The notes under the pieces: generated by a model
Database searches by the model: none
The model's input: only the letters and a program-made list of their open reading frames with translations
What the model was told of the DNA's origin: nothing
Shown: positions 1 through 9,312 of the stretch, in pieces
How the letters are laid out: each line of letters starts with the position of its first letter
How positions within the stretch are numbered: position 1 is the stretch's first letter
NCBI RefSeq assembly: GCF_003946395.1
Contig: NZ_RHNZ01000011.1
Coordinates: 1-64,000 of the forward strand
Length of the DNA: 64,000 nt
Direction: 5' to 3'
Source of the DNA: Levilactobacillus fuyuanensis
GTDB lineage: Bacteria > Bacillota > Bacilli > Lactobacillales > Lactobacillaceae
Translations under genes and position numbers: made by a program

Positions 1-343
1 ACTCAAAAAAATTGCCTAATCTCAATGGATTAGACAACTTTATAAATAGAATTACCAACAACAGTTGACATAGAACCCACAATATAATCAAAAAAGCCGT
101 GGCACGGGGCACCAACGGCTTTAAGAATTTTCTGCGATTTTTTGATTTTTATTTGTAAATGGCACTACAACTCCCATAATTACCGACTTTCGAAGCATTC
201 ATATCTAAACGGTAGCTTTTGAAATCCAATCACCACTTCCCTATCAGTGCTTATCAGTTCATCTAGGATAATGTTTTACACTTTGCATGGTTATCAGTTG
301 GGCACTCACTTCAGCTGAGCTAACGCAAAAGCTCAGTGCATAA
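1..343. other. intergenic, no gene seen
   Basis: No convincing coding region on either strand. The stretch holds a hairpin at 93-122 (AAAGCCGT / ACGGCTTT arms) followed on the minus strand by a T-run, which looks like a minus-strand terminator, and a small CTGAGC/GCTCAG hairpin at 315-336. The gene that the first terminator would serve is not apparent. Confidence 0.5.
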
Positions 344-383
344 GAAAAAGCAACCCCCGGTCTGCCTAACCGAGCGTTGCTTC
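344..383 (-). terminator. rho-independent terminator of cshA
   Basis: AAGCAAC and GTTGCTT arms (349-354 / 376-381) with inner CGGT/ACCG pairing. On the minus strand they are followed by TTTTT, 23 bases after the cshA stop codon. Confidence 0.8.
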
Positions 384-405
384 CTTCTAATCAATTATCT
401 TTAAT

Positions 406-1995
406 TTAGTCTTTTTTCCGAATAGTGAACCCACGTCCACCTTCAGAATGCCGACCACCATTGTTACTGCGACGATTACGATCGCCACCATGGTTACGGG
501 AATCGTGGTTGCGGGAGTCATGATTACGAGAATCATGTCCACCACGTGAGCCACCGCGATGTTCGCCACCGTTACCACGACGGTCTTGACGATGACGGTA
601 GCCACCGCCACCATTACCGCCACGACGGTTGCCGCCACCGTGGTGGTAACCACCATGACCCTTGCTACCGCGCTTAGGTAATGGCCGTTCTGGCGTAATC
701 TTTACGGGTACCTGACTGCTGTCATCCTTAGTCACGTCGTTTAACAACGCAGCAACTAAGTCTTCGGCATCGTATTCTGCCAACAGGCTCTTAGCAATTT
801 CTGAGAACTTGTCAGTATCCGTCTTGCTAACCAAGTCAGCAACTGCTTCTTTAGCAGCACCTAATTGGCTCACAAGTGCTTCTTCATCCGAAGGTGGCTT
901 CAATGGAAGCATACGCACCTTGGTCAGCTTTTCGATTTCACGCAGGTAATCCATTTCATTAGGCGTTACGAAAGTCATGGAAACCCCATGCTTCCCGGCA
1001 CGACCGGTACGGCCGACACGGTGAACGTAACTATCTGGATCTTGTGGAATATCGTAGTTGTACACGTGGGTAACATCGTTGATGTCAATCCCACGAGCAG
1101 CAACATCGGTCGCAACCAGGATATCCAACTTACCATGACGGAACTCGTTCATGATTTGGGTCCGGCGCTTTTGCGTCAAATCACCATGAATCCCAGCGGC
1201 GTTGTAGCCACGGGCTTGGAGTCCACTGGAAAGTTCGTCAACCCGACGCTTCGTCCGAGTGAAGACGATAGTCAAATCTGGGTTTTGAACGTCGAAGAAA
1301 CGTGTCATCACGTCAAACTTCTCGAAGTCACGAGAACGGACGTAGAATTGATCGATCAAGTCGGTCGTTAATTCCTTGGCCTTAATCTTCACGTGTTTAG
1401 GATCGTGCATGAATTGCACCCCAACCCGCTTGATTTCTGGTGGCATCGTTGCGGAGAAGAGCATCGTTTGACGTTCTTCAGGCAATTGCTTGATGATGTC
1501 TTCAATGTCGTCCAAGAAACCCATGTTTAACATTTCATCGGCTTCATCCAAGACTAACATTTGAACATGGTCCAACTTCAAGGTGTGGCGACGGATATGG
1601 TCAAGTAAACGACCTGGCGTCCCAACAACGACTTGAGGATGGTTCTTTAAGGATTTGATTTGCCGACGAATGTCAGCACCACCGTAAACGACTTGGACGT
1701 TTGCCCGTTCGTTACGGCCTAATTTATAAATTTCTTCTTGGGTTTGAATGGCCAGTTCCCGTGTTGGGGAAACAACTAGCGCTTGTACGTTTTCGTTCTT
1801 CTTATCAATCTTTTCAAGAATTGGTAAGGCGAATGCCGCAGTCTTCCCTGTCCCGGTTTGGGCTTGTCCAATAACGTCTTGACCAGCCAAAACCATGGGG
1901 ATTGTCTCGGCTTGAATTGGGGTCGCTTCTTCGTAACCTGCTGTCGTAACAGCCTTCAGTAGGTCTTCCGAAAGACCCAGTTCTTTAAACTTCAA
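406..1995 (-). CDS. cshA: DEAD-box RNA helicase CshA
   Basis: ATP-dependent RNA helicase of the CshA group, known in Firmicutes for mRNA turnover, ribosome assembly and cold adaptation. The Q motif (TPIQAETIP), Walker A (AQTGTGKT), DEAD box (VLDEADEM), SAT, and the helicase C motifs ending in HRVGRTGRAGK are all present in order in the first ~360 residues. The last ~80 residues are a low-complexity Gly/Arg/His/Asn tail with a triple SRNHD repeat, as expected for an RNA-binding tail. The start is a TTG at 1995, set by AGGAGG eight bases upstream; no ATG fits. It lies downstream of murF in the same direction but has its own start region and terminator. Function is secure; the paralogue name is inferred from length and tail. 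Confidence 0.95.
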   Translation of the reverse strand: MKFKELGLSEDLLKAVTTAGYEEATPIQAETIPMVLAGQDVIGQAQTGTGKTAAFALPILEKIDKKNENVQALVVSPTRELAIQTQEEIYKLGRNERANVQVVYGGADIRRQIKSLKNHPQVVVGTPGRLLDHIRRHTLKLDHVQMLVLDEADEMLNMGFLDDIEDIIKQLPEERQTMLFSATMPPEIKRVGVQFMHDPKHVKIKAKELTTDLIDQFYVRSRDFEKFDVMTRFFDVQNPDLTIVFTRTKRRVDELSSGLQARGYNAAGIHGDLTQKRRTQIMNEFRHGKLDILVATDVAARGIDINDVTHVYNYDIPQDPDSYVHRVGRTGRAGKHGVSMTFVTPNEMDYLREIEKLTKVRMLPLKPPSDEEALVSQLGAAKEAVADLVSKTDTDKFSEIAKSLLAEYDAEDLVAALLNDVTKDDSSQVPVKITPERPLPKRGSKGHGGYHHGGGNRRGGNGGGGYRHRQDRRGNGGEHRGGSRGGHDSRNHDSRNHDSRNHGGDRNRRSNNGGRHSEGGRGFTIRKKD

Positions 1996-2148
1996 AAATA
2001 ATTTCCTCCTAATAGGTGCATCGCCTCAGTGCCTCATAAATCTTGGAAAAAATCCGTTTTCCTTGGTGCGATTAATGATTGGCTAAAGCGGGGTAAGTTT
2101 GTTTCTCTAAATAAGCAACTAAGCCATCATACAACGGTGAAACAAAAT

Positions 2149-2180
2149 AAGCAACTCCCACGACTCGTGGAAACTGCTTA
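2149..2180 (-). terminator. probable terminator of murF
   Basis: AAGCAACTCCCACGA / CGTGGAAACTGCTT imperfect stem just after the murF stop, with a weak T-rich tract on the minus strand. It separates murF from cshA. Confidence 0.6.
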
Positions 2181-2189
2181 CATGAATTG

Positions 2190-3575
2190 TTATTTTTTTG
2201 GAGAATCCTGTAAGGCCGCTAATACTTGCTCTAAATGGATCCCGTGAGATCCTTTTAATAAAATCTGATCGTCAGACGTCAGGACATCTTGAAGCACTGA
2301 TGTAAGCGCTGGCAAGGCATCCGCGGCAAAATGGGTCACAGGCAAGTCTGGTTTTTCCCGAGCTAAACGCTTCTGTAGCGCCACCATATGTGATCCCACT
2401 AGATAGACATGACTCAGCTTATCGGGATCAATGGCCGTGGCAACATCAGCGTGCATCGTGTCCGCTTGGGTCCCGAGTTCTAGCATATCGCCGAGAACGG
2501 CGTACCGTTTGCCAACGACTGGCGTCTGCGAGAAGGCCCCTAGGACCTGCTTCACAGCCGTGGGATTGGCGTTATAAACGTCGCTGAGAATATCCTCACC
2601 GGCGGCCCCCTTGACCCATTCAGCCCGGTTCTCGGTCAAGCTAACGGTAGCCAGAGCCTTCTGCGCATTTTCAGGCCGAATCCGATAGACATTGGCAACT
2701 GACAAGGCTGCCAACGCATTGTTCACGTTGTAGGTTCCAATCATCGGAATCGTGAAGGGGTTGTCAGGCCAGAGGTTCGTGGTAAAACTAGTCGCCGTCG
2801 ATGTTGCTTCAATATTAGTCGCAAAAAGGTCGGTCGTTTCGCTCTGTCCAAAGGTCCGTTTGCGAAGATTCAAATCGGCCGTCCGGTCACGCAACAGTGG
2901 TTCATCACCATTGTAGACGATAATGCCATCTTCACTAAGACCGTGGGTAATCTCCATCTTGGCATCGGCAATCTTGTCCCGGGTCCCGAAGAACTCGATG
3001 TGGGCCTCACCGATCATCGTGATCACGGCGATATCGGGTGCCACTAAATTACTCAGGAAATCGAGTTGTCCTGGTCGATCCATCCCCATTTCCACGACCA
3101 ACATTTCGGTGTTGGGCTCCATGGAGAGAACGGTCATTGGGACGCCAATCTCATTGTTAAAGTTGGCATGGGTCTTGGTCACGTTGAACTGAGTCGCCAG
3201 AATGCTGGCAATCATATCCTTGGTCGTGGTCTTCCCGTTACTCCCGGTAATGGCGACCACCCGGGGATTGATCTTAGTCAGATAGTACTGTGCCAAGGCT
3301 TGAAGGGCCTTCAATGAATCAGCGACTTGAATCACGGGAAAACCAGCAGGAGCCGTCGCCAGGTCTCTGGCCCAGAGCGTTGCGGCAGCGCCATGATCGA
3401 TGGCCGACTGAATAAACTGGTGGCCGTCCTGTTCACCCGTTAGCGGAATAAAGAGGCCTCCGGGTTGGAGGTGCCGACTGTCAAACGCCACACTGGTGAC
3501 GCTGACACTCCGCCATTGTTCAAAATCATTGATTGCCCCAACTGCATGGGCAATTTCAGCAAGCTGCATCTTCAT
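2190..3575 (-). CDS. murF: UDP-MurNAc-tripeptide--D-Ala-D-Ala ligase MurF
   Basis: Cytoplasmic ATP-dependent ligase that adds D-alanyl-D-alanine to UDP-MurNAc-tripeptide, the last soluble step in making the peptidoglycan precursor. The N-terminal substrate-binding domain covers residues ~1-100. The Mur ligase central domain follows with the P-loop TGSNGKTTTKDM near residue 110 and the conserved NEIGVPMTVL and VEMGMDRPGQ segments. The C-terminal Rossmann-like domain contains DVYNANP. The 461-residue length is normal. The ATG at 3575 has AGGA nine bases upstream. The usual neighbour ddl is not adjacent here; an unrecognised gene lies upstream and cshA downstream. Confidence 0.95.
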   Translation of the reverse strand: MKMQLAEIAHAVGAINDFEQWRSVSVTSVAFDSRHLQPGGLFIPLTGEQDGHQFIQSAIDHGAAATLWARDLATAPAGFPVIQVADSLKALQALAQYYLTKINPRVVAITGSNGKTTTKDMIASILATQFNVTKTHANFNNEIGVPMTVLSMEPNTEMLVVEMGMDRPGQLDFLSNLVAPDIAVITMIGEAHIEFFGTRDKIADAKMEITHGLSEDGIIVYNGDEPLLRDRTADLNLRKRTFGQSETTDLFATNIEATSTATSFTTNLWPDNPFTIPMIGTYNVNNALAALSVANVYRIRPENAQKALATVSLTENRAEWVKGAAGEDILSDVYNANPTAVKQVLGAFSQTPVVGKRYAVLGDMLELGTQADTMHADVATAIDPDKLSHVYLVGSHMVALQKRLAREKPDLPVTHFAADALPALTSVLQDVLTSDDQILLKGSHGIHLEQVLAALQDSPKK

Positions 3576-3749
3576 GTTTTATGCTCCTATGTAACGGGCA
3601 GAGCGTAACGCCCTTCCGCCTTAAGTTAGTTTCTGGGAAGTTAGTCTGCTCCCCGGTTAATGTCGAAATGAAATACTGAGACTCATTATACCATGAATTC
3701 TCACGGACTAGCTTAAAACTCGTCAGAATTTGGCAAGCCTCAACGTACA

Positions 3750-3783
3750 AAACCACCGACAGCCGCTAAGCCATCGGTGGTTC
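3750..3783 (-). terminator. terminator of the 3792-4577 gene
   Basis: AACCACCGA / TCGGTGGTT stem (3751-3759 / 3774-3782) followed by TTTTG on the minus strand, right after the stop codon. Confidence 0.8.
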
Positions 3784-3791
3784 TTACGTCT

Positions 3792-4577
3792 TCAGATTAA
3801 GTCTTTAATATCACTGAACACCTGATTATCATGAATGCTTAATGCCCATTCACGTGTCGTCAAATCGTAACGCAGGCTCGCCACCTCACGAGAATCGGCA
3901 TACACCTCTTCTTGTGAATACCAGGTGTTTTGCCGCTCTGGATGAGTAATCGCCCGCACTGGAATAACATACGTGCGGTGCCGTTCGACTAACTGGTCAA
4001 AGGCAATGATTGTGCCATCCATTAAGCCTTGGATCAGTTGTGTCAAGATCTCATGGGGCACGTCACTGATTGCCAACGGCCGGGCAAATACCCAGCGGTT
4101 GTTGTGCATGGCGCGCAAGTGTCGCTTGATGCTAACTTCCAACACGTGATCGAAATTCGGCAAGTTACGGTAATACGTCTTGTAGAAGCCATCGCGTAAC
4201 GTTAAATACGCGTAGTCGTTCTGTAATTTGGCATAGAATGGTGTCCGAATATGCGTTTCCATATGAGCCAGGTAGAGCAGTTCAGCAATCTCAGCGGGCA
4301 ATAAGAAATCCAAGTCATCACCGTGCGCGTAGTCTAGCCACTTCACAGCGTGCTCGTGCTTCGCCAACAAGTAGCGCCGAATCTGCGTCTGCCCCGTAAG
4401 CGTCTGCAAACGCGTGTGGGGATTGATCTCAACGTCGCTCCCAGATTCATCGTTCAACAAAAGGAGCTGATTGGGTATCGCTGGGATCCCATTTAAAAAA
4501 TCAGCCGGTGATATCCCTAACGAATAGATCATATTCGTCACGGGCTCTAAACTTAAATACACAAAATTTCCGCGCAT
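3792..4577 (-). CDS. conserved hypothetical protein
   Basis: A 261-residue protein I do not recognise. No signal peptide, membrane segment or nucleotide-binding motif is visible. The sequence is rich in aromatic residues and His (for example EVSIKRHLRAMHNNRWVF near residue 150 and VERHRTYVIPVR near residue 205), suggesting a compact soluble cytoplasmic protein. The ATG at 4577 has AAGG very close upstream and GGGGAAAG a little further back. It is a monocistronic unit with its own terminator, between htpX and murF. The long open frame and normal codon use support a real gene; no function can be assigned. Confidence 0.75.
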   Translation of the reverse strand: MRGNFVYLSLEPVTNMIYSLGISPADFLNGIPAIPNQLLLLNDESGSDVEINPHTRLQTLTGQTQIRRYLLAKHEHAVKWLDYAHGDDLDFLLPAEIAELLYLAHMETHIRTPFYAKLQNDYAYLTLRDGFYKTYYRNLPNFDHVLEVSIKRHLRAMHNNRWVFARPLAISDVPHEILTQLIQGLMDGTIIAFDQLVERHRTYVIPVRAITHPERQNTWYSQEEVYADSREVASLRYDLTTREWALSIHDNQVFSDIKDLI

Positions 4578-4650
4578 AGCCTTACACTCTTTCCCCTAGT
4601 CTCATTGTTAATTGTACTACGAAACTCACGTAAAAACTGCACCTTTATTT

Positions 4651-5544
4651 TTACATTTTTTCGAGACGCGCAATGCGATCTGCAATTGGGGGATGGGTAG
4701 CAAATAAGTCACCCAACCGGTGTTTATTTTTGAAGGGATCGCCGATGTAGAGGGCGGAACTATTGGGGTCCGCCGCCTCCATTGGCTCGCTGTTATCGAT
4801 TTTCTGCAGGGCACTAATCAAGCCTTGCGGATTCCGAGTCAGCTCAACGCTGGAAGCGTCCGCGAGGTACTCCCGATTACGGGACAACGCCATCTGGGCA
4901 ATGCTTGCAGCCAGTGGCGCTAAAATGATCAGAACGATTGAAATCACGAGAACAATGACGTTACCGCCGGAGTCACGATCGTTGTCGCGCCGACGACCCC
5001 CACCCCACCACAACCAGTTGCTGGCAAAGTTGACCAGCATACCGATTGCCGCGGACAATGCCAAGGCAATCGTCTGCAGGCGGATGTCGTAATTCCGGAC
5101 GTGAGAAATCTCATGGCCGATGACCCCTTCAAGTTCTTCACGATTCAACCGCTGAAGAATCCCAGTAGTCACGGCAACGGCCGACTTTTCGGGACTATTT
5201 CCGGTCGCAAAGGCGTTGGGACTGGGATCATCAATGATGAAAACACGGGGCATGGGAACTTTCCCGACCATCGCCATGTCTTCAATTAAATGCCACAGTT
5301 GTGGAGCTTGGCTCACGTCGGTAATTTCACGGGCGTGGTTCATGCTCATAACCACGTTCGTCGACTGACTAATCATAATCAGCATGTAAATGCCGGCAAC
5401 GACGGCCGCAATCACGGCACCCGACTGCCAGTTACTCAAGAAGAGGTAACCCAACGCGGCGCCGATCAACAGAACCAAGAGGCCAAAGCCAAACATTACA
5501 TAGCCGGTGCGCCGCTTATTCATGGCAATTTGGTCATATAACAT
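4651..5544 (-). CDS. htpX: membrane zinc metalloprotease HtpX
   Basis: Integral membrane M48-family protease that degrades misfolded membrane proteins. Two N-terminal membrane helices (residues ~17-60) precede the zinc motif HEISH near residue 144. Further hydrophobic segments follow, and the third zinc ligand is probably in [10 protein letters not shown] near residue 220. The C-terminal [10 protein letters not shown] motif is typical of the family. Length of 297 is standard. The gene begins 8 bases after the lemA stop, so the two form an operon, the usual lemA-htpX pairing in lactobacilli and streptococci. Confidence 0.95.
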   Translation of the reverse strand: MLYDQIAMNKRRTGYVMFGFGLLVLLIGAALGYLFLSNWQSGAVIAAVVAGIYMLIMISQSTNVVMSMNHAREITDVSQAPQLWHLIEDMAMVGKVPMPRVFIIDDPSPNAFATGNSPEKSAVAVTTGILQRLNREELEGVIGHEISHVRNYDIRLQTIALALSAAIGMLVNFASNWLWWGGGRRRDNDRDSGGNVIVLVISIVLIILAPLAASIAQMALSRNREYLADASSVELTRNPQGLISALQKIDNSEPMEAADPNSSALYIGDPFKNKHRLGDLFATHPPIADRIARLEKM

Positions 5545-5552
5545 GTTATCGC

Positions 5553-6131
5553 CTACTTATCGGATTGATTGAAGTCGTCAAAGTTGACCTTGGGAGCCGT
5601 CTTTTCCTCTTCAGGTACTTGCAGGTATTCACCCATCTGGAAGTGGTGAACTTTGGCGACAATGTTGCTTGGGAATGATTGAATCATCACTGTCAGCTTA
5701 GCCACGGAGCTGTTATACAGTTGCCGTGAGTACGCAATTTTATTTTCAGTGTTGGTCAATTCTTCCATTAACTGCGTGAACTGCGTGTTAGCTTTTAAAT
5801 CCGGGTAGTTTTCGGATAAAGCAAACAGTGACCGCAACGTGGTGGACAGTTGATTGGAAACTTCCATTGTCTGTTGGTGATCATCGGCGGGAATCGCGGT
5901 TAATTGGTTCCGCAACTCGACTACCTTTTTTAAAGTTCCCTGTTCATAATTGGCGTAACCCTTGGTCGTGGAAACCAAGTTGGGAATTAAATCATTCCGC
6001 CGCTTTAACTGCACATCAATCTGACTCCAAGATTCTTGCACGTACGTCCGGGTCTTGATCAGACCATTGTAGGCGCTCACGTACCAAATAACCAAAATGG
6101 CTAACACGATAATTAAAATAATCCAGGCCAT
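5553..6131 (-). CDS. lemA: LemA family protein
   Basis: Membrane-anchored helical protein of the LemA family. One N-terminal membrane helix (residues ~2-20, [20 protein letters not shown]) is followed by a helical ectodomain containing the family segment [13 protein letters not shown] and the IAYSRQLYN motif. Role in the cell is poorly known. It is regularly paired with htpX, as here (8 base gap), suggesting a shared function in envelope protein quality control. The ATG at 6131 is preferred over an upstream GTG at 6140 because AAGGAG lies eight bases before it. 192 residues. Confidence 0.93.
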   Translation of the reverse strand: MAWIILIIVLAILVIWYVSAYNGLIKTRTYVQESWSQIDVQLKRRNDLIPNLVSTTKGYANYEQGTLKKVVELRNQLTAIPADDHQQTMEVSNQLSTTLRSLFALSENYPDLKANTQFTQLMEELTNTENKIAYSRQLYNSSVAKLTVMIQSFPSNIVAKVHHFQMGEYLQVPEEEKTAPKVNFDDFNQSDK

Positions 6132-6235
6132 ATCTATCACTCCTTCTCAAAATTTCTGGTACACTCATCATAACAAAGGCTAAAACCAGACTCCAGTAAG
6201 TAAGCCTGGCTTTACCAATAATTAGGAGGTTTTCC

Positions 6236-6694
6236 ATGCAACACGTGCTCTTTGTTTGCTTAGGCAATATCTGTCGTTCTCCCATGGCTGAAGCTATCTT
6301 CAACGATCTGCTAGACCAACGTCATTTGACGGACCAATTCGAGGTAGCTTCGGTTGCCACGAGTCCCGAAGAAGAAGGAAATCATCCCCATCCCGGTGTG
6401 CTCAAAACGATGCGGGCCCACGGGCTCGATGCAAGTCAGCACCGTTCCCGCCCCATCACATCAGAAGACTTCGATTGGGCCGATACCATCATCACGATGG
6501 ATCATGCCAATATGGCTAATCTACAACGCATGGCACCCAGCGCAGCAGATACTGCCAAGGTCAAGCTATGTCTCGACATTCTCCCCGGACGTGAAGGTGA
6601 AGCTATTGACGACCCGTGGTACACGCACAAATTTGAATTAACCTATCAAGAACTCGCGACCGCCCTGCCCGCTTGGCTAGACGAACTCGCGTAA
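6236..6694 (+). CDS. low molecular weight protein tyrosine phosphatase
   Basis: Cytoplasmic cysteine phosphatase of the LMW-PTP fold. The P-loop CLGNICRS (C-x5-R) sits at residues ~8-15, directly after the first strand, and the general acid Asp is in DDPWYTHKFE near residue 128. Length of 152 is typical. The ATG is set by AGGAGG 8 bases upstream. It is a single plus-strand gene between minus-strand neighbours, ending at a bidirectional terminator shared with the first WxL-lectin gene. Physiological substrate cannot be inferred; related enzymes act on tyrosine or arginine phosphate. Confidence 0.9.
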   Translation: MQHVLFVCLGNICRSPMAEAIFNDLLDQRHLTDQFEVASVATSPEEEGNHPHPGVLKTMRAHGLDASQHRSRPITSEDFDWADTIITMDHANMANLQRMAPSAADTAKVKLCLDILPGREGEAIDDPWYTHKFELTYQELATALPAWLDELA

Positions 6695-6702
6695 ATGAAA
6701 AA

Positions 6703-6753
6703 CAATGCCCGTTTTGAACCAGCTAGTGTTGGTGAAGACGGGCATTGCTTTTT
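6703..6753. terminator. bidirectional terminator
   Basis: CAATGCCCGT (6703-6712) pairs with ACGGGCATTG (6738-6747). A-rich sequence lies on the left and T-rich on the right, so it can end both the phosphatase transcript and the converging lectin gene. Confidence 0.75.
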
Positions 6754-6770
6754 GATTTGTAAAATACCGC

Positions 6771-8990
6771 TTAGGGTGTATTGCTCAACGTCCAGGTTAT
6801 CCTTCCCGTATACGTTCCTCCAACTGCGCCACCATCAACCTGTAGATAGAATCCTTGATCCGGATCAGTCGTCAGCTTATTTGGAATCACCCGTTCACTG
6901 TTAGTATGACTAATCACATTCTGAGCACTGTCTGAAAGCACTGTTGTCAGACCATTGGCTTTATAGAGTAACTGTCCAGCAAGTGGTTGACCCGCGGCAT
7001 CATCTTTGTCTAAAGCTGTTGCAGTTGCTTCAAGATGCCAACCGCTGCCGCTTGCTTTACGTGTATCTTCCACATTAACACTGAAAGGTTCCTGACTCTT
7101 CAACAACTGCGTACGACCGTTCAATTGGCCGCTAAAGTTAAGATTCCCCGTCACCGACTTCAAAGCCAATCTCCCCAAATAAACTGTCAACGCGATTGGA
7201 TCTGAGGTATGTCCCTGATTGTCTGTGACCCAGACAGTAACGTCATTTTTGTTCTCAGTAAAGAGGGACGACTGTAGCTTCTGATTAATTGCACCAAAGG
7301 CGTCCGAACCAGATAGCGGTTGATTGTAGACCTCCTGACCGTTCGATTTAACATGTAGTCTTAGATCTGGATTCTTTAAGTTTTCGTCCTGAACAGCCAC
7401 GTTTCCAGCAATCTTAACGAATTGTCCTTCATCAACATCCTGTGTTGATTCATTCGTCAACCGCAACTCTAAGAACTTTAAGGGTGCCACTCTGAAGCTT
7501 GGAACCGTTGCTTCAGCGACCGCTTCTGTTCCTTTGAAGCTACTCGTCGCTGCTGAGACTTTACCCGCCCCCTCCGCAACTTCACCGTTCAGCGAAATCT
7601 TAACGTGGCTTCTGTTTCGATTGAAAATATGGCTTAGTTTCCTAATCAACGTTGCCGCCGAAAAATCTTTGAATGTGATTGTCTCCGTAGCATTGTCCTG
7701 TCCCGAATAAGTGATTTTTCCGCCAAGATACTTAATATGTTTGGGTAGCTCTAAGTTAGCAACAACATCATGCCACTCCGACTTACCACCTAAGTACTTA
7801 ATCATGTAGTCCAGCTGAACGCTGTCATGTTCCTTGACCGTATCATTTTCCTGAATCTTTTTATTCTGCGTAAGACTAGTTAATTGGGCATCAGCTGAAA
7901 CATCGACTAAATCTGGAATCTGTTCAAAGACTACCAAATTATTTTCATAGCTACTCCCTGTGGCTCCAGTAAATCCCCAACGTGCCGTGTGCGGGTGATC
8001 TTTATCCGTAATTTTTGACTTATCGATTGGCACGTTCTGCGAACGACCAGCAAGCGGTGCTCCTGTCTCCGGGTCCTTATCGTTAAACGTATACGTCATG
8101 TCTCCTATCTTGGAATCACCATTTCGCTGTGGTTCATACTTTAAGGTTAGATGGTGCCAATTCTTGTTCGACAAGAAGTTAAAGTTTTGTCCCATAATCA
8201 AGCCATTATGGTTGAGGGAAACGTATGAACGCCAGTCATTTCCTGGCCACCAACCTGGTTTGCCATCTGCGGTATGATAGACTTTTTCTACATGGTAACT
8301 ATTAACATTCCCTGGATAATTCGATGCTATATGTGGAAATTTAAGTTTTCCTGCACTGGCATCGATATCATAAGAGTTTCCTGGCCCTATCAAAGAATCA
8401 TATTGACTACGAAGATTCATATGTGTATCAAATTCTAGAGCCCAACTATTTTGAATAGCACTCTGAGCCACACTAGTCGGAGACTCTTTTTGATTATTTT
8501 CATCATCGTATCCCCAAACCCCCAGTGTTTCTCCATAAATCTTGTGCATATTAGTAGTAGCAGCTGTTCCCCGAGAATCATTTTGCAATACAAATGCCAT
8601 GCCATCACCAGCGGTATTATTTTTACTACTTTCATCGTCGGTTGAGTCGCTTCCGCCATCACCAAAGTATAACCACATTGAAGCTACCTGTTCATTGTCC
8701 AGATCGAATGTATTGTTGTCGGTCGACCAGATACTGCCCACTTGGCTAGTACTGTTAGTCAATTCCACAGACTGCGTATTCACAGTTGCCTGCGTATTCG
8801 AATCAACAATTCTGGCGTGATTATTAAGTGATGTTCCGATTTTAAAATATTGTTGTAGTGGAATCCCCTGCGGCGTATGTTCTAGAGCATATGTCAAATC
8901 TGCATTAGCCTGTGCCGAAATATTTCTGCTCAGCAATACTCCTCCTAGCGCCAAACCTACTAGCCAAAGAATTAGTCCCTTAACAATCAT
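6771..8990 (-). CDS. secreted L-type lectin / WxL-domain protein 1
   Basis: Predicted surface protein of 739 residues. A signal peptide (residues ~1-29, ending ISAQANA) is followed by a legume-type (L-type) lectin domain (~30-365), recognisable by TASMWLYFGDGG-like, GDGMAFVLQND, LGVWG, NSWALEFDTH, HHLTLKY and RWGFTGATG segments. Middle beta domains follow. The C-terminal WxL domain has both motifs, WHLEA and terminal WTLSN. WxL domains attach non-covalently to the cell wall and to WxIP partners. The start is placed at 8990, where GGGAG lies eight bases upstream; an ATG at 9026 lacks a good site. It is the most distal and leftmost of seven paralogues. The ligand is unknown, presumably a glycan. 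Confidence 0.88.
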   Translation of the reverse strand: MIVKGLILWLVGLALGGVLLSRNISAQANADLTYALEHTPQGIPLQQYFKIGTSLNNHARIVDSNTQATVNTQSVELTNSTSQVGSIWSTDNNTFDLDNEQVASMWLYFGDGGSDSTDDESSKNNTAGDGMAFVLQNDSRGTAATTNMHKIYGETLGVWGYDDENNQKESPTSVAQSAIQNSWALEFDTHMNLRSQYDSLIGPGNSYDIDASAGKLKFPHIASNYPGNVNSYHVEKVYHTADGKPGWWPGNDWRSYVSLNHNGLIMGQNFNFLSNKNWHHLTLKYEPQRNGDSKIGDMTYTFNDKDPETGAPLAGRSQNVPIDKSKITDKDHPHTARWGFTGATGSSYENNLVVFEQIPDLVDVSADAQLTSLTQNKKIQENDTVKEHDSVQLDYMIKYLGGKSEWHDVVANLELPKHIKYLGGKITYSGQDNATETITFKDFSAATLIRKLSHIFNRNRSHVKISLNGEVAEGAGKVSAATSSFKGTEAVAEATVPSFRVAPLKFLELRLTNESTQDVDEGQFVKIAGNVAVQDENLKNPDLRLHVKSNGQEVYNQPLSGSDAFGAINQKLQSSLFTENKNDVTVWVTDNQGHTSDPIALTVYLGRLALKSVTGNLNFSGQLNGRTQLLKSQEPFSVNVEDTRKASGSGWHLEATATALDKDDAAGQPLAGQLLYKANGLTTVLSDSAQNVISHTNSERVIPNKLTTDPDQGFYLQVDGGAVGGTYTGRITWTLSNTP

Positions 8991-9128
8991 ATTTCTTACT
9001 CCCTTCAAAATCTTGGCACTGGTCATGCCTAAAAGCCTGTGTAATTAGGCTAAAGGAGCGTCCCCATACTTCTGATTAAAAATATAGTATTACACATTTA
9101 ATAATAACACCCAGTACCATTTTGAAAT

Positions 9129-9137
9129 AGTATAACA
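9129..9137 (-). promoter_or_regulatory. extended -10 promoter box of WxL-lectin 1
   Basis: Minus-strand TGTTATACT followed by ATTT, about 140 bases upstream of the start codon. The same TGNTATACT box precedes three other genes of the array. No good -35 is visible, as expected for an extended -10 promoter. Confidence 0.5.
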
Positions 9138-9271
9138 TAGCAATTACATTTATTGTCACAAAATGCCCATATAATAATATTTATAACCGATAGTCGCTGT
9201 TATTTTTCACCCCACTTTTTGCAGATAAAGATAGTAAATTTGTAACGTATCTGGTACACTTGCTGAAACAC

Positions 9272-9302
9272 CAAAAAAGCCAGCCGATTTTCGACTGACT
9301 TG
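9272..9302 (-). terminator. terminator of WxL-lectin 2
   Basis: Stem 9278-9288 / 9291-9301 (AAGCCAGCCGA / TCGACTGACTT with G-U pairs), then TTTTTTGG on the minus strand, ten bases after the stop. Confidence 0.75.
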
Positions 9303-9312
9303 ATTTCTTCTA

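Noticed and set aside
64-87. TTGACA followed by TATAAT near the left edge
   Set aside because: The spacing is only about 12 bases, too short for a sigma-A promoter, and no plus-strand gene follows.
387-656. Val/Ala/Thr-rich minus-strand frame over the cshA 3' end
   Set aside because: It is the out-of-frame reading of the CshA Gly/Arg repeat tail; low complexity and no start signal.
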